Position numbers and translations under genes: made by a program. DNA of 64,000 nucleotides. It comes from Trichoplax adhaerens. Its lineage: Eukaryota > Placozoa > Uniplacotomia > Trichoplacea > Trichoplacidae. The stretch is taken from positions 9,332,209-9,396,208 of the forward strand of contig NW_002060943.1 of NCBI RefSeq assembly GCF_000150275.1, in the 5' to 3' direction. This document shows positions 48,736 to 60,618 of the stretch, piece after piece. Under the pieces are notes generated by a model. That model searched no databases and was not told the DNA's origin. It saw nothing but the letters and a program-made list of their open reading frames with translations. Every line of letters begins with the position of its first letter. Positions within the stretch are counted from its first letter, which is position 1.

Positions 48736-50622
48736 ATGGCGACCAATTTGTTGAGACGACGTGTTATCAACTTTCACCCAGAATCGTAAGCTGCCAGATA
48801 ATTATCCCTGTTGAAATTAACCTATAGTATTAAAAATACAACCAACATACACTTTAACCCAAGTTACTCAAATTTAATTTTTACCAGGCTAAATTCTCAA
48901 TGATTTCCTTATAATATTTAGATTATCTGGAATCCGCAATATGGCCACCCTGAAAGACGGTTGGTGATTAACCTATGTCGTGATAATACTCTAAAATTCG
49001 CTTATTACATACTATTATAGCCACTACATAATCCTATAATATTTAAAATGATTAAGATATACGACAGTGAATGAAGAAGTGGCTAGCATAATATTGATTA
49101 TATAAATAATTTTGCATTTCATCATCTCCATTTTAAAGGTTCAATAATGCCGTTCAACGGCACTTTTGCAAATCACACTCCATCCAGTAGTCGTATACGA
49201 ATTGAATCTGTATGGCATCATACACCCGCCCCACATATGCGATTTACGTCATAGTTGTAGGACGTATACTATAATTATAGTGAAGACGTTACTCTAAATT
49301 ATACAATATGACCACATAGTATGTGAAATCATACGGCTTTAGATTTCATGAGAACCAAATTTGATCTACGGTACTGCACCGTATTCATGCACGTAAAGTA
49401 AACGTCTATACAATCGCTTCTTTTTTTAATGAACCTCTCAATTCGCTATACTAGATTCCTTCGTCTGTTGTATAATTACTAGTCCAGTCTAATAATTCAA
49501 ATGTTGTAAAAAGGATAATTTCCGTTATACTTTTATTTCATTATAACTGTATGATTTTCTAGTTGCCCTGCGCCTGAGATCTGTAAAAAATATTCAAAAA
49601 ATCACCAAATCAATGAAGATGGTTTCAGCTGCCAAATTTGCCAGGGCCGAACGTGATCTTAAAAGTGCCAGAAGTTATGGTGAAGGAGCTGCAGCACTCT
49701 ACAAGTCTATGGAATTGGATAGTGAAGAAAAAAAACCTAATCATATGATGATAGCTTTATGTTCCGACCGTGGTCTTTGTGGCGCTGTGCACAGTAGCAT
49801 TTGCCGTACCATAAAAGCAGATTTAGCTGAAGCTCCTGGTAAATTATCAGAAATCTCTACTTATTTAAAAATGCAATTAACATATCATATTCTCCCTTCT
49901 TAGAAAGCAACACTAAATTAATTCTGGTTGGAGATAAAGCCCGTGCTCAGCTTCAACGCCTTCATCGCTCACGCTTTCTGCTTGTTTTCACTGACTACGG
50001 AAGGAAACCTCCCCAATTCATTGAAGCTGCACATATTGCTAGAGAAATCCTTAACAACGACTTTCAATTTGAAACGGCTGACCTGCTTTATAACAAATTT
50101 AGGTTGTAGCTTATTTAGTAAATCTTCGTTAATATCTCTTATGTCACGGAATACTAATTACAAACCCAGATATTTAACTATCGAGAAGTAAGCGTCCCTT
50201 ATTTATGATTCAATATCTTATTTATAGGAGCGTCATTTCCTATGAAACGATCAAAGAACCTCTACGTTCTGTTGATGTAATAGCTAATAGCGAAAAGATT
50301 TTGAGCTACGACGACGTAGATCACGAAGTCGTCAGAAGTTATCAAGAATTTGCTTTAGCTAATTCAATATACGCTGCTATGAAAGATGGCGCCGCAAGCG
50401 AACAAAGTGCACGTATGACAGCTATGGATAACGCTAGCAAGAATGCAGGTACGTAAACTATTTCTTCGTTATAAATAAACTGAAACATCTACTGAAAAAG
50501 TTTCGTTTTCTTACGTAGGTGAAATGATCGACAGCCTCACTCTGACTTACAATAGAACTCGTCAAGCCGTTATTACCAGAGAGCTAATTGAAATTATTTC
50601 TGGAGCTGCAGCTTTAGAGTAA
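48736..50622 (+). CDS. ATP5F1C: Mitochondrial F1 ATP synthase gamma subunit
   Basis: This is the rotating central stalk of the F1Fo ATP synthase. Six exons join in phase: 48736-48785, 48922-48959, 49563-49838, 49904-50102, 50228-50448 and 50519-50622. They give 295 aa, a typical length for a precursor. The N-terminus ([13 protein letters not shown]) is basic and fits a mitochondrial presequence. The mature part shows the long N-terminal helix ([20 protein letters not shown]), the [12 protein letters not shown] signature, and the C-terminal helix ([12 protein letters not shown], then [20 protein letters not shown]). These are the two helices that form the coiled coil inside the alpha/beta hexamer. 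Nothing important is missing. An aataaa-like signal is near 50719. The gene is head-to-head with TUBGCP6. Confidence 0.97.
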
Positions 50623-51572
50623 AAGTAAAGGATTATGTAATTCAATTTTATTAAGATATAAAATTACGCAATGTCATCACTTAATGGAAGCGTGAACTAT
50701 TTACACATATGAAACTTAAAATAAACTTTATGATATAACGTCTTCAAAGGAGGAATGATATGCATCATTGTTCAGCAAAGGCTTAAGCTGCTATAAAATG
50801 CAAATCCGGGTTGAAACCTTAGGCTTTAGGTGTAATAAAGGATCTTTATACAATGTCTCTTGTTTCAACTAGTCATTTAATAGTAGCAATTTCGTTCAGC
50901 ATATCTTGGCAACATACCGTAAGTGGTCTAGGAATAACAAATAGTAAAACTTAGTCCCGAAATCAATTCTATCCTAATAATGCTTAAACAAATGCTAATC
51001 GAAACTTGTAAAATATCTTGGGCGACAGGTGCTCTATGACTAGGAGCATTTGTCAATTGGTATATTCCAAGAATGCATATTTAAGAATTAGAACTGTATA
51101 TTTAGGAAATTGCAGATTACAGGACTCCATCTATTTATTATCTGATAGGAAGGATTACTTTAAGAATTATAATTATCGTCAAACATGATGCCTATTCTTA
51201 CCACAAACATATACGCGTATACTATATAGCATTGTACAACTTAACCATGACGATAAAGAATGATTAGCACTAGTAGTTTAAATGAAACGGTTACCTTAAC
51301 TGATTCATGGAAGGTAAACACAAATCCTAAACCTGTGTTATCAAGACTTCCAAAGCACTGTAGGGAACTGTTTTGTATTGAAAAGAATATCAATTGCACA
51401 TGAATTCATGCAGGTTCACAAAATCAAACGATCGGATGATATACTCATATGCAGTAACAACGGTAGATTTCTTTTATTCTCTAATTTATTTGACCATCGA
51501 TTAGTGCACGGAAGAATTTCGCTTTGATTGAACATAATTACATTATATCATATACTGTACGCTTAGTAAAAC

Positions 51573-51720
51573 AATCTTAACTAATAATTAGCAACTACAA
51601 ATGAACTCGCTTTTTCAACTGCAGCGAAAGGATGGAAAATCATTACGTTATTAAGGCTCAATAAAGCACTCTTAACTAATAATCAGCAATTTTAAATGAA
51701 CTCGTTTTTGCTACTGCGAT
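51573..51720 (+). repeat. Diverged direct repeat pair
   Basis: Two segments of about 50 bp start near 51573 and 51668. Both contain cttaactaataat, then agcaa, aaatgaactcg and a tttt..actgc end. The copies are separated by about 45 bp and differ at several positions. This may be an old local duplication. Confidence 0.75.
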
Positions 51721-52618
51721 GATAGTGTGATAGGCCGATAGCTGTAACAAATCAGCAAATTAATAATAATTAGTAGAGCCTGCACAGTGTATACCACTTA
51801 AAAAACTTGAAGAAAACTTGTGACCCAAAGACTTTCAAATCAATTAAATTACAAATGGCGATGTACGATATGAAGGATTACTATGAGACACTATATATAC
51901 CGAATGTTTTCAATACAGTATTATTTTAGCGCAGCTACTTTCACAAGGTAGTCTTACATCGCTCAATTCGCCTGCATTTAGTGTATATGGTAATAGAAGG
52001 AATTAGCAAAATTTGAATACTGGACAGTATCCCAAGTTCGCACAAGTGTCCACTGGAGATCCTGACAGACCTCTCTAGTGGATAGTCCAAACGTTACGTT
52101 GATAGGCACGCCCTTGGCAACCTCTGCTAAGTTACTTTGTATAGTTCTTCCTTTGCCTCTTAAGAACTTTATTTTTGGTACTAAGTGTGATTCTAATCCT
52201 TGAGATAGACTGTAAAATATAGCACATTACAACTTGATTAACTGTCTTATGGACCATGGTCCGGTTACTCGATATCCCTTTAATATTATGCTATGAGTTC
52301 ATATCTGGCTTGCAAAATAGCTGGGACTAAAGACAGTACTTATTGTACAACGATACATGCGGCATAATAGAGTCCTGTATGCAAAACGACTCGTATATGC
52401 GGTGTACACAGTCAAGTAGGTAGTTAAGTATACAAAGCTATAAAATATATATACGGGTATATATGTATACGCGTATTTACTGATTGTGAAATATATTATA
52501 CTCACTTTCAAAACTGGTACGCGAGTAGGGCGTTCGACTAGCTAGTATTGTAAAAGTTTACACTACAGTTATACTTTGCTCAATCGCACGTATAGGCACA
52601 CGTATACGCGTATATACG

Positions 52619-52656
52619 GTATACATATACATATATATATATATATATGTATATAC
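52619..52656. repeat. (AT)n microsatellite with palindromic flanks
   Basis: A run of about nine AT steps (52631-52648) is flanked by gtatacatatac on the left and gtatatac on the right, so the whole tract is close to self-complementary. It ends about 56 bp before the DUF1294 ATG. Confidence 0.8.
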
Positions 52657-52711
52657 TGTAGAACGCGCGACGTAACAATATACAGGTTAATCAGATGCAA
52701 CATACGGTGTT

Positions 52712-52978
52712 ATGGAAGACTGGATCTATCACATTATTTTAGCCATCAATTTTTTTACTTTTATAGTTTTCTGGTTTGATCAAGTATCCCTAATATACAA
52801 TTGGAAACAAGTAAAAGAATTTAACTTGCTTTTATTACTATGGGCTTCTGGTATCATTGGAGGGTGGTTAGCAATGATAGTCTTCAGGCATAAAATTCGA
52901 AATAAGCCGTTTATAATTAAGGCTGCTATACCGACAGGAATCTGGGTAATTTATTATTTCTATTACATGGTTAATTAA
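52712..52978 (+). CDS. DUF1294 family small membrane protein, intronless
   Basis: A single open frame of 88 aa with three likely membrane segments (about residues 6-28, 38-57 and 70-86). The family signature is present: a Leu-rich helix, GGWLAMIVFRHK near 50-61, then RNKPF. That is typical of DUF1294, a small family of unknown function that I know mainly from bacteria and some microbial eukaryotes. The length matches the family's usual 80-120 residues. It has no intron, unlike every other gene here. The two explanations are an ancient or recent transfer from bacteria, or a short gene that never gained introns. Base composition resembles the surrounding DNA. No signal peptide or targeting sequence is obvious. 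Confidence 0.8.
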   Translation: MEDWIYHIILAINFFTFIVFWFDQVSLIYNWKQVKEFNLLLLLWASGIIGGWLAMIVFRHKIRNKPFIIKAAIPTGIWVIYYFYYMVN

Positions 52979-55900
52979 TTGAAAAATAACTCATAAGAAT
53001 ACAGAATATCATGAATCATTCATGACAAGAGAAGATAATACTAACAAATTGCTGCAATTGGAAGAGACACAACTTATTGCAAGATTTTACTAAAACTGGC
53101 TACACCATGGCCCTCATGTACGTGAGAAGATAAAACGATATAACATCCTCTGAATACATGATAACCATACAGTAGATTCAGATAATTAAATCAATTTTTA
53201 TAAACTAGTAAAATCTATAGTAATACATGTGCCTTTATTAACGTGGTACATAGCATGATATAATTTTGACGACACCATTTACCGTAATGTACACTCGTTG
53301 TTCACGTATTGTACACTACCAGTATTTGCACCGCGGATCAAAGTTCTAGAACTTCTAGTTGTGAAGTCAAAAATTCAACAATAATGACGTATAGTAAGAA
53401 GGTCATCGATACTGAGGAGTAACCACATACGATATAGAGAGTATGCAATAAGGATGAGTACCTTTCTTTTTTAGAAACTCTCGTCACAAATATAGACCAA
53501 AAAAATAACTCGCACAACTGTGTATATATAAACATATTTAATTAATTAACTGTAAAATAATATAATTATGCCCTTATATGATAAGTTTTATTTTACACCT
53601 CATATTATGGTGCTGTTCTCTATTCTGTTGCGATTATTGTCGGTAATCTCTGATGAACCGGTATATGCTCCAATAAATTATAGCTTTACGCTTTAGCCTC
53701 CCACCGCTCTGGAGATCTATGAATTTTTTATTTGCTTTGAGTTAATAAGTGTATCTTTAATTTCAAAAGCGTAAATCTACGATACCCCACTCCTTATTCA
53801 TCTATTACTACTGTATATCTAGACTAAAAAATTGGGACGTGTGAAATGTGATTATTGCGTTGTGCAAAATTCATTTTTATTTAACCCAAAGTGGTATGGT
53901 ACTGTACATTAGTGTACTCCACTGTCTATTGCATATTCCGAAATTTTAAAGCAATCAAGGCTAGCCGATAAATATACAAGTTATAAGCTCAAATTCTAAT
54001 TACGAATTAAAGTTAAATTAGACTAAAAGTATAATACAAAAGCATGCACTTTGTGATGTTTCGGAAGGTTGAGAGTTCGGCATTAGTCGCAATAAGTACA
54101 ATAGAATAGTTAACGGAAGAGTAACCTTTATTGAGCTAGTGTAAGAGAATAATCGTGTGAGTAACGACGTGACTAGTTGAATAACTATAGTGGTGTAGAA
54201 TAGGTAAAGCGTATAAGCTTACCATGTAACCACCAGAACTAACTAACAAGATAGGTGAAAGAAGATAGCTTTTATAATGTTAGGAGCACAGTAGGAGGAA
54301 ATTATTTACAGGCGCGAAGGATTCATGAAAATACAGTAAGTTACTTCTATGTTAAGCTAGTGCTACGGTAAGTTAGCTAGAGTACAAGATATTTCCACGG
54401 AGTAAATTGTTGAATATTGATCATACAGTACATGATTAGAGTTATATTACAGTCTTAGAGTTATGCTACAGTCTAGTGAAACTAATACTTTTACTAAAAA
54501 TAGACTGTACCGTATTTAGAAGTAAACACTACACACTTTGTGATATACTATATCAGGTAGCTATAAGCGAAAAAATTAAAGAATAACATCGATAAAGTAG
54601 AATTATTTCCTACTGCATCTTTCGAAGCCATCCCTACATGTAAAGCTTCATATCTGCTATAAAATTATACCTCAAAGGCATAAACATATTATCTCCAATA
54701 ATATTATGTCTATATATTTTGATCATAACTCTGCTACTAGACTGCGGTACAAGAGCTAAACTTCTAAAAAGCATGACCGTGTAGAAGTAGGGTGCAGTAC
54801 CTAAGATCATTCTTATTTTCATATGGTTATAGCATGATAGAATAATTACTAATGTAAGTTAATTTTAAACTTTTCATAGATACTTTCATATATGCATATT
54901 AGATAATTATCACCATGTAGCAACTGGAAAGTGTACTAGATAATACTGTACGATAGAATTCCTATTCACAACGATATAATCAAGAACCAATATATTACAG
55001 GACCAGGTCTATATACCCTAACTAGCTGATCGCACACACTCAGCTATGTGTTGTCAATAATAAATTCTATGATATAGTGTAGCATCTTCCCAACTATCTA
55101 GGTTAAAGACAATCGATTATTTGATATCAAATGTTTGATAAATAACTCTTAACCTGCTCTTTCACTGTATCATTAACATGATTTGTAAGGAATCGAATCC
55201 AAGAGAAATTTTCTAATTCAGATAGTCATAATTGTATCCTTTATTTACAGTAAAATGAATTTTATAAACTTTAACATTTATTTCTTTCTACTCCAAACCC
55301 AACACTCCTCGCACTGACTCCTTTCTACATATGTACGCTTTTAGACGCACCTCATTCAGAAAGAAACTTCACGGCCACGGGTGTACATTAATAAAAAAAA
55401 CATGGACGTATGCTTACTACCGATATTCGGAGGGCTTGATTTGTATTAACTATCTATATCAAAGAGATTTCGAGGCTAATAGTAAGCATGGATGATAAGT
55501 ATCACCACTTTTTGAATGTGCATCACTTAAGAGCTGAACTATCTGGGCGATACGTGTACTAATGATGGATCAAAACCGAATCGAAGTACGGTCCTAACAT
55601 GAGTACTAACATCGAAAAGATACAGTTTACCCTATATTATACATATATTGGAGAGCTGGATTTAACAGTCCATAAAATCCAGGTAGCGCACTAATAATCT
55701 AGATGGTACCGAATAAAATACGATTTCAGTGTATATATACATAACTACAGTATTCGATGTATTAGTTTGTGAGGACAGATTACCGTACACTAGTCTCGTG
55801 AGTATGGATTGTACATCTATTTAAACCTTATCCTCTACATTTACTGAGATGTGTATAGTGTGTATTGTACAGTATCAAAGAATCGAACCATGAACTCTTG

Positions 55901-56867
55901 TAAATACAATTTAGAGCATCCAATTAAAATACGTATGACATTGACATAATATGCCTGATATGCGTAGAGTATATTAATAATGTACCATATTTTACATTAC
56001 TTTTGAAAAAGTTTTGTGGGTCTAATTCAATATACCCAAGCACACATTAGCGTTTATGTTGCAATAACTGGTGAGATTCTTGCAAGTACTAAATAATCTA
56101 TAATGGTTTTCTTTTTTTTAATATTCCACACGCATATTAAACCTTTCTATATAAATTCTCATATTTGAAGACAATCGTAATTTTAATTATAATTGCATAA
56201 TTATACATTTTTAAAGTATTATACAGCACATAATGATCCATATCATGATCCATATCAGAACTTATACATTGGACTAATTAAATGAATAGCTCTCTAATAA
56301 AAATGCATTCTTATTCAATTTATGAGATCTGCATAACCACGATAAAAATTTTACCGATTACATGAATTGTTACTAGAAATATAATCGAATTATGAAATCT
56401 AACACTTAAAATGCATCTGATGGTAAACTCCTGTATAATATCAGGCTAAAGTATTATGTATCATTAATTGGCCGAATCAATGTCTCTACATCTGTAAAAT
56501 ATCTATCAAAGCAGATATAATATCTATACAGTGAACTCCAATCTATAAAATTTTAAAATTAACTGCTATAGAATGAGAAATAAAGTGAATATGATGACAA
56601 TTTGGTGCACAGCATACTCTTTAGTGCTTATATCATACCCATCTCGTACAAAATAAATTTAAATGTAGCCTATTTATTACTGAACACAATTTGTAAGCTA
56701 AGAATATTGCTTTAATGGCAATATATAAGCTAAATATAGATACAATTATCTTAAGCTTTGAACTGTTTGCTAATATAATATAAAGTCATGGGTTGTGATC
56801 AATGGTACCGTACTAACTAGTGTTGCTTGTAAAATGAAATATCTGAGATTTCTACGTTAATTTAATT
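52979..56867. other. Long stretch with no recognised gene
   Basis: Almost 3.9 kb of AT-rich sequence in which neither strand gives a convincing exon. The largest open frames (53338-53535 and 54634-54822, minus) lack family similarity. A perfect 12-bp tandem duplication is present at 56234-56257. Distal exons or non-coding RNA cannot be excluded by eye. Confidence 0.5.
56234..56257 (+). repeat. Perfect 12-bp tandem duplication
   Basis: The unit tgatccatatca occurs at 56234-56245 and 56246-56257. Because it contains tgatcca and tatca, the pair has partial dyad symmetry. No function is apparent. Confidence 0.85.
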
Positions 56868-57317
56868 TTACCTGATAATAACGGTATTAGCGGGTTGATT
56901 TATATAAGTAGAAGTATAGGGTGGCGGCGGCGGCTGTTGAAACGTACCCATCGGTTGGGCCATGCCGAAATTCTGCGGTGCAGTCTGCATTCCGGGATTA
57001 TACATTGGCGGATAGTTTACAGTTGTGGTAGTGTGAGTAGCCGGAACTACAGATATACAGCGTAAAAAATTGTCATGTTAGAATATAAAGTAGAAAATTT
57101 TAATGTTAAATAATTTCAGTAGGTTCAAAATTTTGTTAAAGCAACATATACAGAATAATTATCTGATATGAAGGACTTACTGACGGCAACAGTTGTTGGT
57201 GGGCCTGTAGAAGCGGCAGCGCATCCTATCGCGCCTGCACAGCAGACACAAATTAAAACTGGGATAACGATAATTACAATGAAACAGCCAATGGCAATAC
57301 CAATGATACCACCAACG
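56868..57317 (-). CDS. Shisa/CYYR1-like single-pass membrane protein, 3' exons only
   Basis: Two exons join in phase: 57181-57317 and 56868-57046. The first encodes a Gly/Ile/Val-rich transmembrane helix (GGIIGIAIGCFIVIIVIPVL) followed by a Cys cluster (CVCCAGAIGC). The second encodes a Pro/Thr/Gln-rich tail with QPPPPPYTSTY, which contains a PPxY-type WW-binding motif, and ends at 56868. This plan (extracellular Cys-rich part, one helix, juxtamembrane cysteines, PPxY tail) is that of the Shisa, CYYR1 and WBP1-like group. The 5' part is not identified. A 19-bp segment at about 57453-57471 (encoding WCVNG in the right phase) could be the preceding exon. Subfamily and function are open; Shisa-group proteins often act in receptor trafficking. 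Confidence 0.7.
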
Positions 57318-60300
57318 CTAGAGAAAAAAAAACAGTCGTATAAGACTAAGATGATATCAAATATGGTGCATAATCGGCAGTTTAAATAATGATCTAAAAA
57401 TCTTTGAATAGGTATACTCAATCTTCAAGCAGTATTTTAAATTGTGTTTCAGTTTACATACCTTCCATTTACGCACCACACTTATAATTTTAATATTAAT
57501 TAATTAGCTACTACCCCTAATAGATTTTGTAGTGTTATATATTTTAGAAGGAAACGAAAACAAGATAGATGAGAGTAGATGGCGTCTATTGACAGCTAGA
57601 GTTAGGGGACGACAAGGGATAAATTAGATTCGCGCCAAAGAGATTACGGACATGTACAAGAGTAAGGTATTTCTTACGGATATTATACGTTATTCATTCA
57701 CAGTCCAATCTCAATAATGAATCTTGTAGCAGTAAGTATTGCCACCATTGGATGTTAGCGAGTAAATGACTAGTGTGGTCACACAGCAGATTCTATGTTT
57801 CCGTTTAACTAAATTTATGCTGTTATAACAGTAATGTTAATGCTGCTAATAATTAAGCATGTAGTTTATATTCGTAAAAGAATTCTGGTCTTCGATTGAG
57901 GAACGAAGAATATAAGAAAAAATGATAAATCAAGCAATTATATCCAAGAAAAAACTTAAAAACATCTTCCTATTTTAGTTCTCAGTTTCTTCAATTTTCT
58001 TACTATCGCATGCAAATCTTACTTAGTATACTACACTAAGCGTGCGCCTAGGTACCGGGTAAATATAGACGCAATGGCAACTACAGTAATATTAAAGCTC
58101 AAAAATCCCATTCTAAAATTGCTTACTTTGTTACATTGTGAAAATAATTGGCATTAAGTACATGTATTGAATTAATTAAAGCTTGAACTTTTACCCATGC
58201 TTCATGTCAGTATATTTAGAATTTTTAAGGTTTAATGAAATTTACAAAAGTTAAACAGAAAATTGTTTGAAGACCATACGGTAGGTTTAATTTCATTCTT
58301 GTGCGATTAATTTAGATTAATGTGGTCTTCTAAATGTTATTTTTCGCATTAATAATAGCTATTTGTTTGTTACAGTTCCTTACTTTAAATAAGCCCAAGC
58401 TCCATCGACGTAACAGGCCAATAGAAGAAATAGGACTGAAGGTGTAACTTTATTTTCCATAACCCTTTCTATCAAGATTCGATTTCTATGATACGTATTT
58501 TGATCAAAATTATTAAATAGGCATACAAAACACGGTTATCAATATTTTCAAGATCAAAATATGCTACATTTTACTTTTATTCTATTTGATTAGTAAAACT
58601 TCTCAGCCTCGTTATATGAGATAGAATGTCGGTATATTGTCAATGAAAAATCAAGGTAACAGTGAAACTAAAATAAGTACAAGCCCTTGGCAAGATTACG
58701 CTATGTAATACAGCCGTAACCACCTGTTTATTGACTTCTGTCACTCCACACCCTGGAATCAAATTGATTACAACTTCATGGATCAGTTACATGCACATTA
58801 TCAGTACCATTGTAATACGTCATAAATTTATTCATTATTTAACTGTAAGGAAGAACCGATTGATAGCTTTAGTGCATGACGAAATCAAAACCATGGTAAC
58901 CCGATGAGTAGATCCAATGTGATAATCGCGCATAATATAACCATACGTATGATACCTGAGATACTCTTCCATATAACACTTGTCAAAATCAAGTATAGGT
59001 GTGGGATATTAACTGATTAACCAGTTAATTATTAATTGCCTAGGCCTGGTCAAATATGAGTAATGAATGGCGATATGGTATAGGGCGTGGCGCCAATTTC
59101 ACATTTTAAGTTAGAACTCGCTTGATTAGTTATATCATCGGCTGCTACTGCACCCGTTAATCTTCGTTACTTTTCATTTAGATACCCAAATTAATATCAT
59201 CTGATTACTTATTATAACTGTAGATATCTCAGGATTTTAATAATTCAAGAGTTCAATTTACCTTTCATGACACTAGTTATGACAAAAATACTTCATATAA
59301 CAGCAATAACTACATATGTAAAGGCCAGAATTGCGTAATTTTTTACGATGCTACGTTGTGTATACTTGTATGGGCATAAACATATCATTGAAATATTTTT
59401 AGAGTAGCAACCGATTGATGTAAATCAGCACTTAACTATTTAGATTGGCATAATGCTGCAATCTAGAATTATTGATTACATGGAAATACGACCACGTTAA
59501 GCATTATAAAAATATATATAGAATATGAGTTAAAAGAAAGAAATCTAATTATTAGATACAGTCATTATAATATTCTTCTTAACAGTAAGATTAATAAAGA
59601 AATTTTTACGTTGTTTTGGTAAGCTATGCACTGAAATAAACAGAATTGGACCTTTTAGAATTGAAGAAAATTTGCAACAACTTACAACAGATTGTTATTT
59701 ATAATTTAATCAATGACCTTCCTGGTCACTCTACTTGATAGAATTGTGATTGCTGCAAAGTGCGACTTACTACACTTCATTAATGTAACTACTTCAAGAA
59801 AGCTACTAGTTGGGTGATGTACCGTAACATTTATGATCGCATATTACAAATATAGTGATAACTGTTTTATGCGGGTATAAAACGGATATCTACCAAGAAA
59901 TACTTCCGAAAGCAATTGTACATCGTAACGTGTGACCATACTCTACGGGAAAACACCTGCGTAAAATGAGCTAATGCTAATGCATGATGAATAAATATAC
60001 TGTAGTAATACTGTTACCAAAATAATTAACAATTTCTTTGAAAGATCACAGAAAGTATCATCTATATAGTAATAATGACGACTGTGTTCGACAGAAACAC
60101 CAGAACTACTTCAGAGTTACCTACCAATTGGACAGATAAAGAGGATTGAAGATAGTCAGTTTGATATCGAGTTTGACTAGGTATAGCTACTTCAATTACG
60201 TTTTGTATATAACTAAGATTTTGTTATTATTTAATAAATGAAGCATAGAATAAAGATACCAGTTGAACGTAATCAAGTACTCATAAATTACTCAGAAATG

Positions 60301-60618
60301 TAACGAAATCCTAATGACGAAAGATTTATTCCTTGTGTTACATTGCTGATAATAGTCTACAGAGCACGAAAGTTTAGAAAGTAGATCTTCAATTCTTTAG
60401 AATATCAAATAGAGTTGACTTTGTCGGCATTGTCTTTATTGACGTACTAATGGGAATAATTACAATCTTCAGAATTACGATTATAATCAGCCCTAGTGAT
60501 ACTACCATGCTTACGAGTATATCAAACATAGAATGCAACGTAAAAAATAGTAGCTCATTCTAGAATCATCGCAACAGTCAAGGCAAGGTAGTGATACGTT
60601 ATAAGTAACAATTCTTTG
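57318..60618. other. Mostly unassigned stretch between the Shisa-like gene and DYM
   Basis: 3.3 kb expected to hold the 5' exons of the Shisa-like gene and the 3' UTR of dymeclin. The only plus-strand signal noticed is a possible two-exon small gene (57652-58447). The rest is AT-rich with no open frame of note and no palindromic arrays. Confidence 0.45.
57652..58447 (+). CDS. Possible two-exon micropeptide gene (tentative)
   Basis: ATG TAC AAG AGT AAG is followed by a gtattt donor (57652-57666). A second segment after a good pyrimidine-rich acceptor (tttgttacag, from 58376) is open for 23 codons and encodes a basic stretch NKPKLHRRNRPIEEIG before a stop at 58445-58447. Both segments are in phase 0. 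Joined, they would give only 28 aa. I recognise no family. It could instead be one internal exon of a larger gene, because GTGTAA at the end could also be a donor, or it could be chance. Confidence 0.2.

Larger units (their letters stand above)
50623..52711. other. Non-coding gap between ATP5F1C and the DUF1294 gene
   Basis: No exon recognised in 2.1 kb. It holds a diverged direct repeat pair (51573-51720), two copies of the palindrome atacgcgtat (51211 and 52467) with a third at 52604, and an alternating purine-pyrimidine AT tract near 52619-52656. The last 250 bp are rich in gtata and tatac steps and probably include the promoter of the downstream gene. Confidence 0.5.

Noticed and set aside
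52979-56867. Search for tRNA, snRNA or transposon features in the gene-poor stretch
   Set aside because: No cloverleaf with A and B boxes, no terminal inverted repeats and no transposase or reverse transcriptase motifs were seen by eye.
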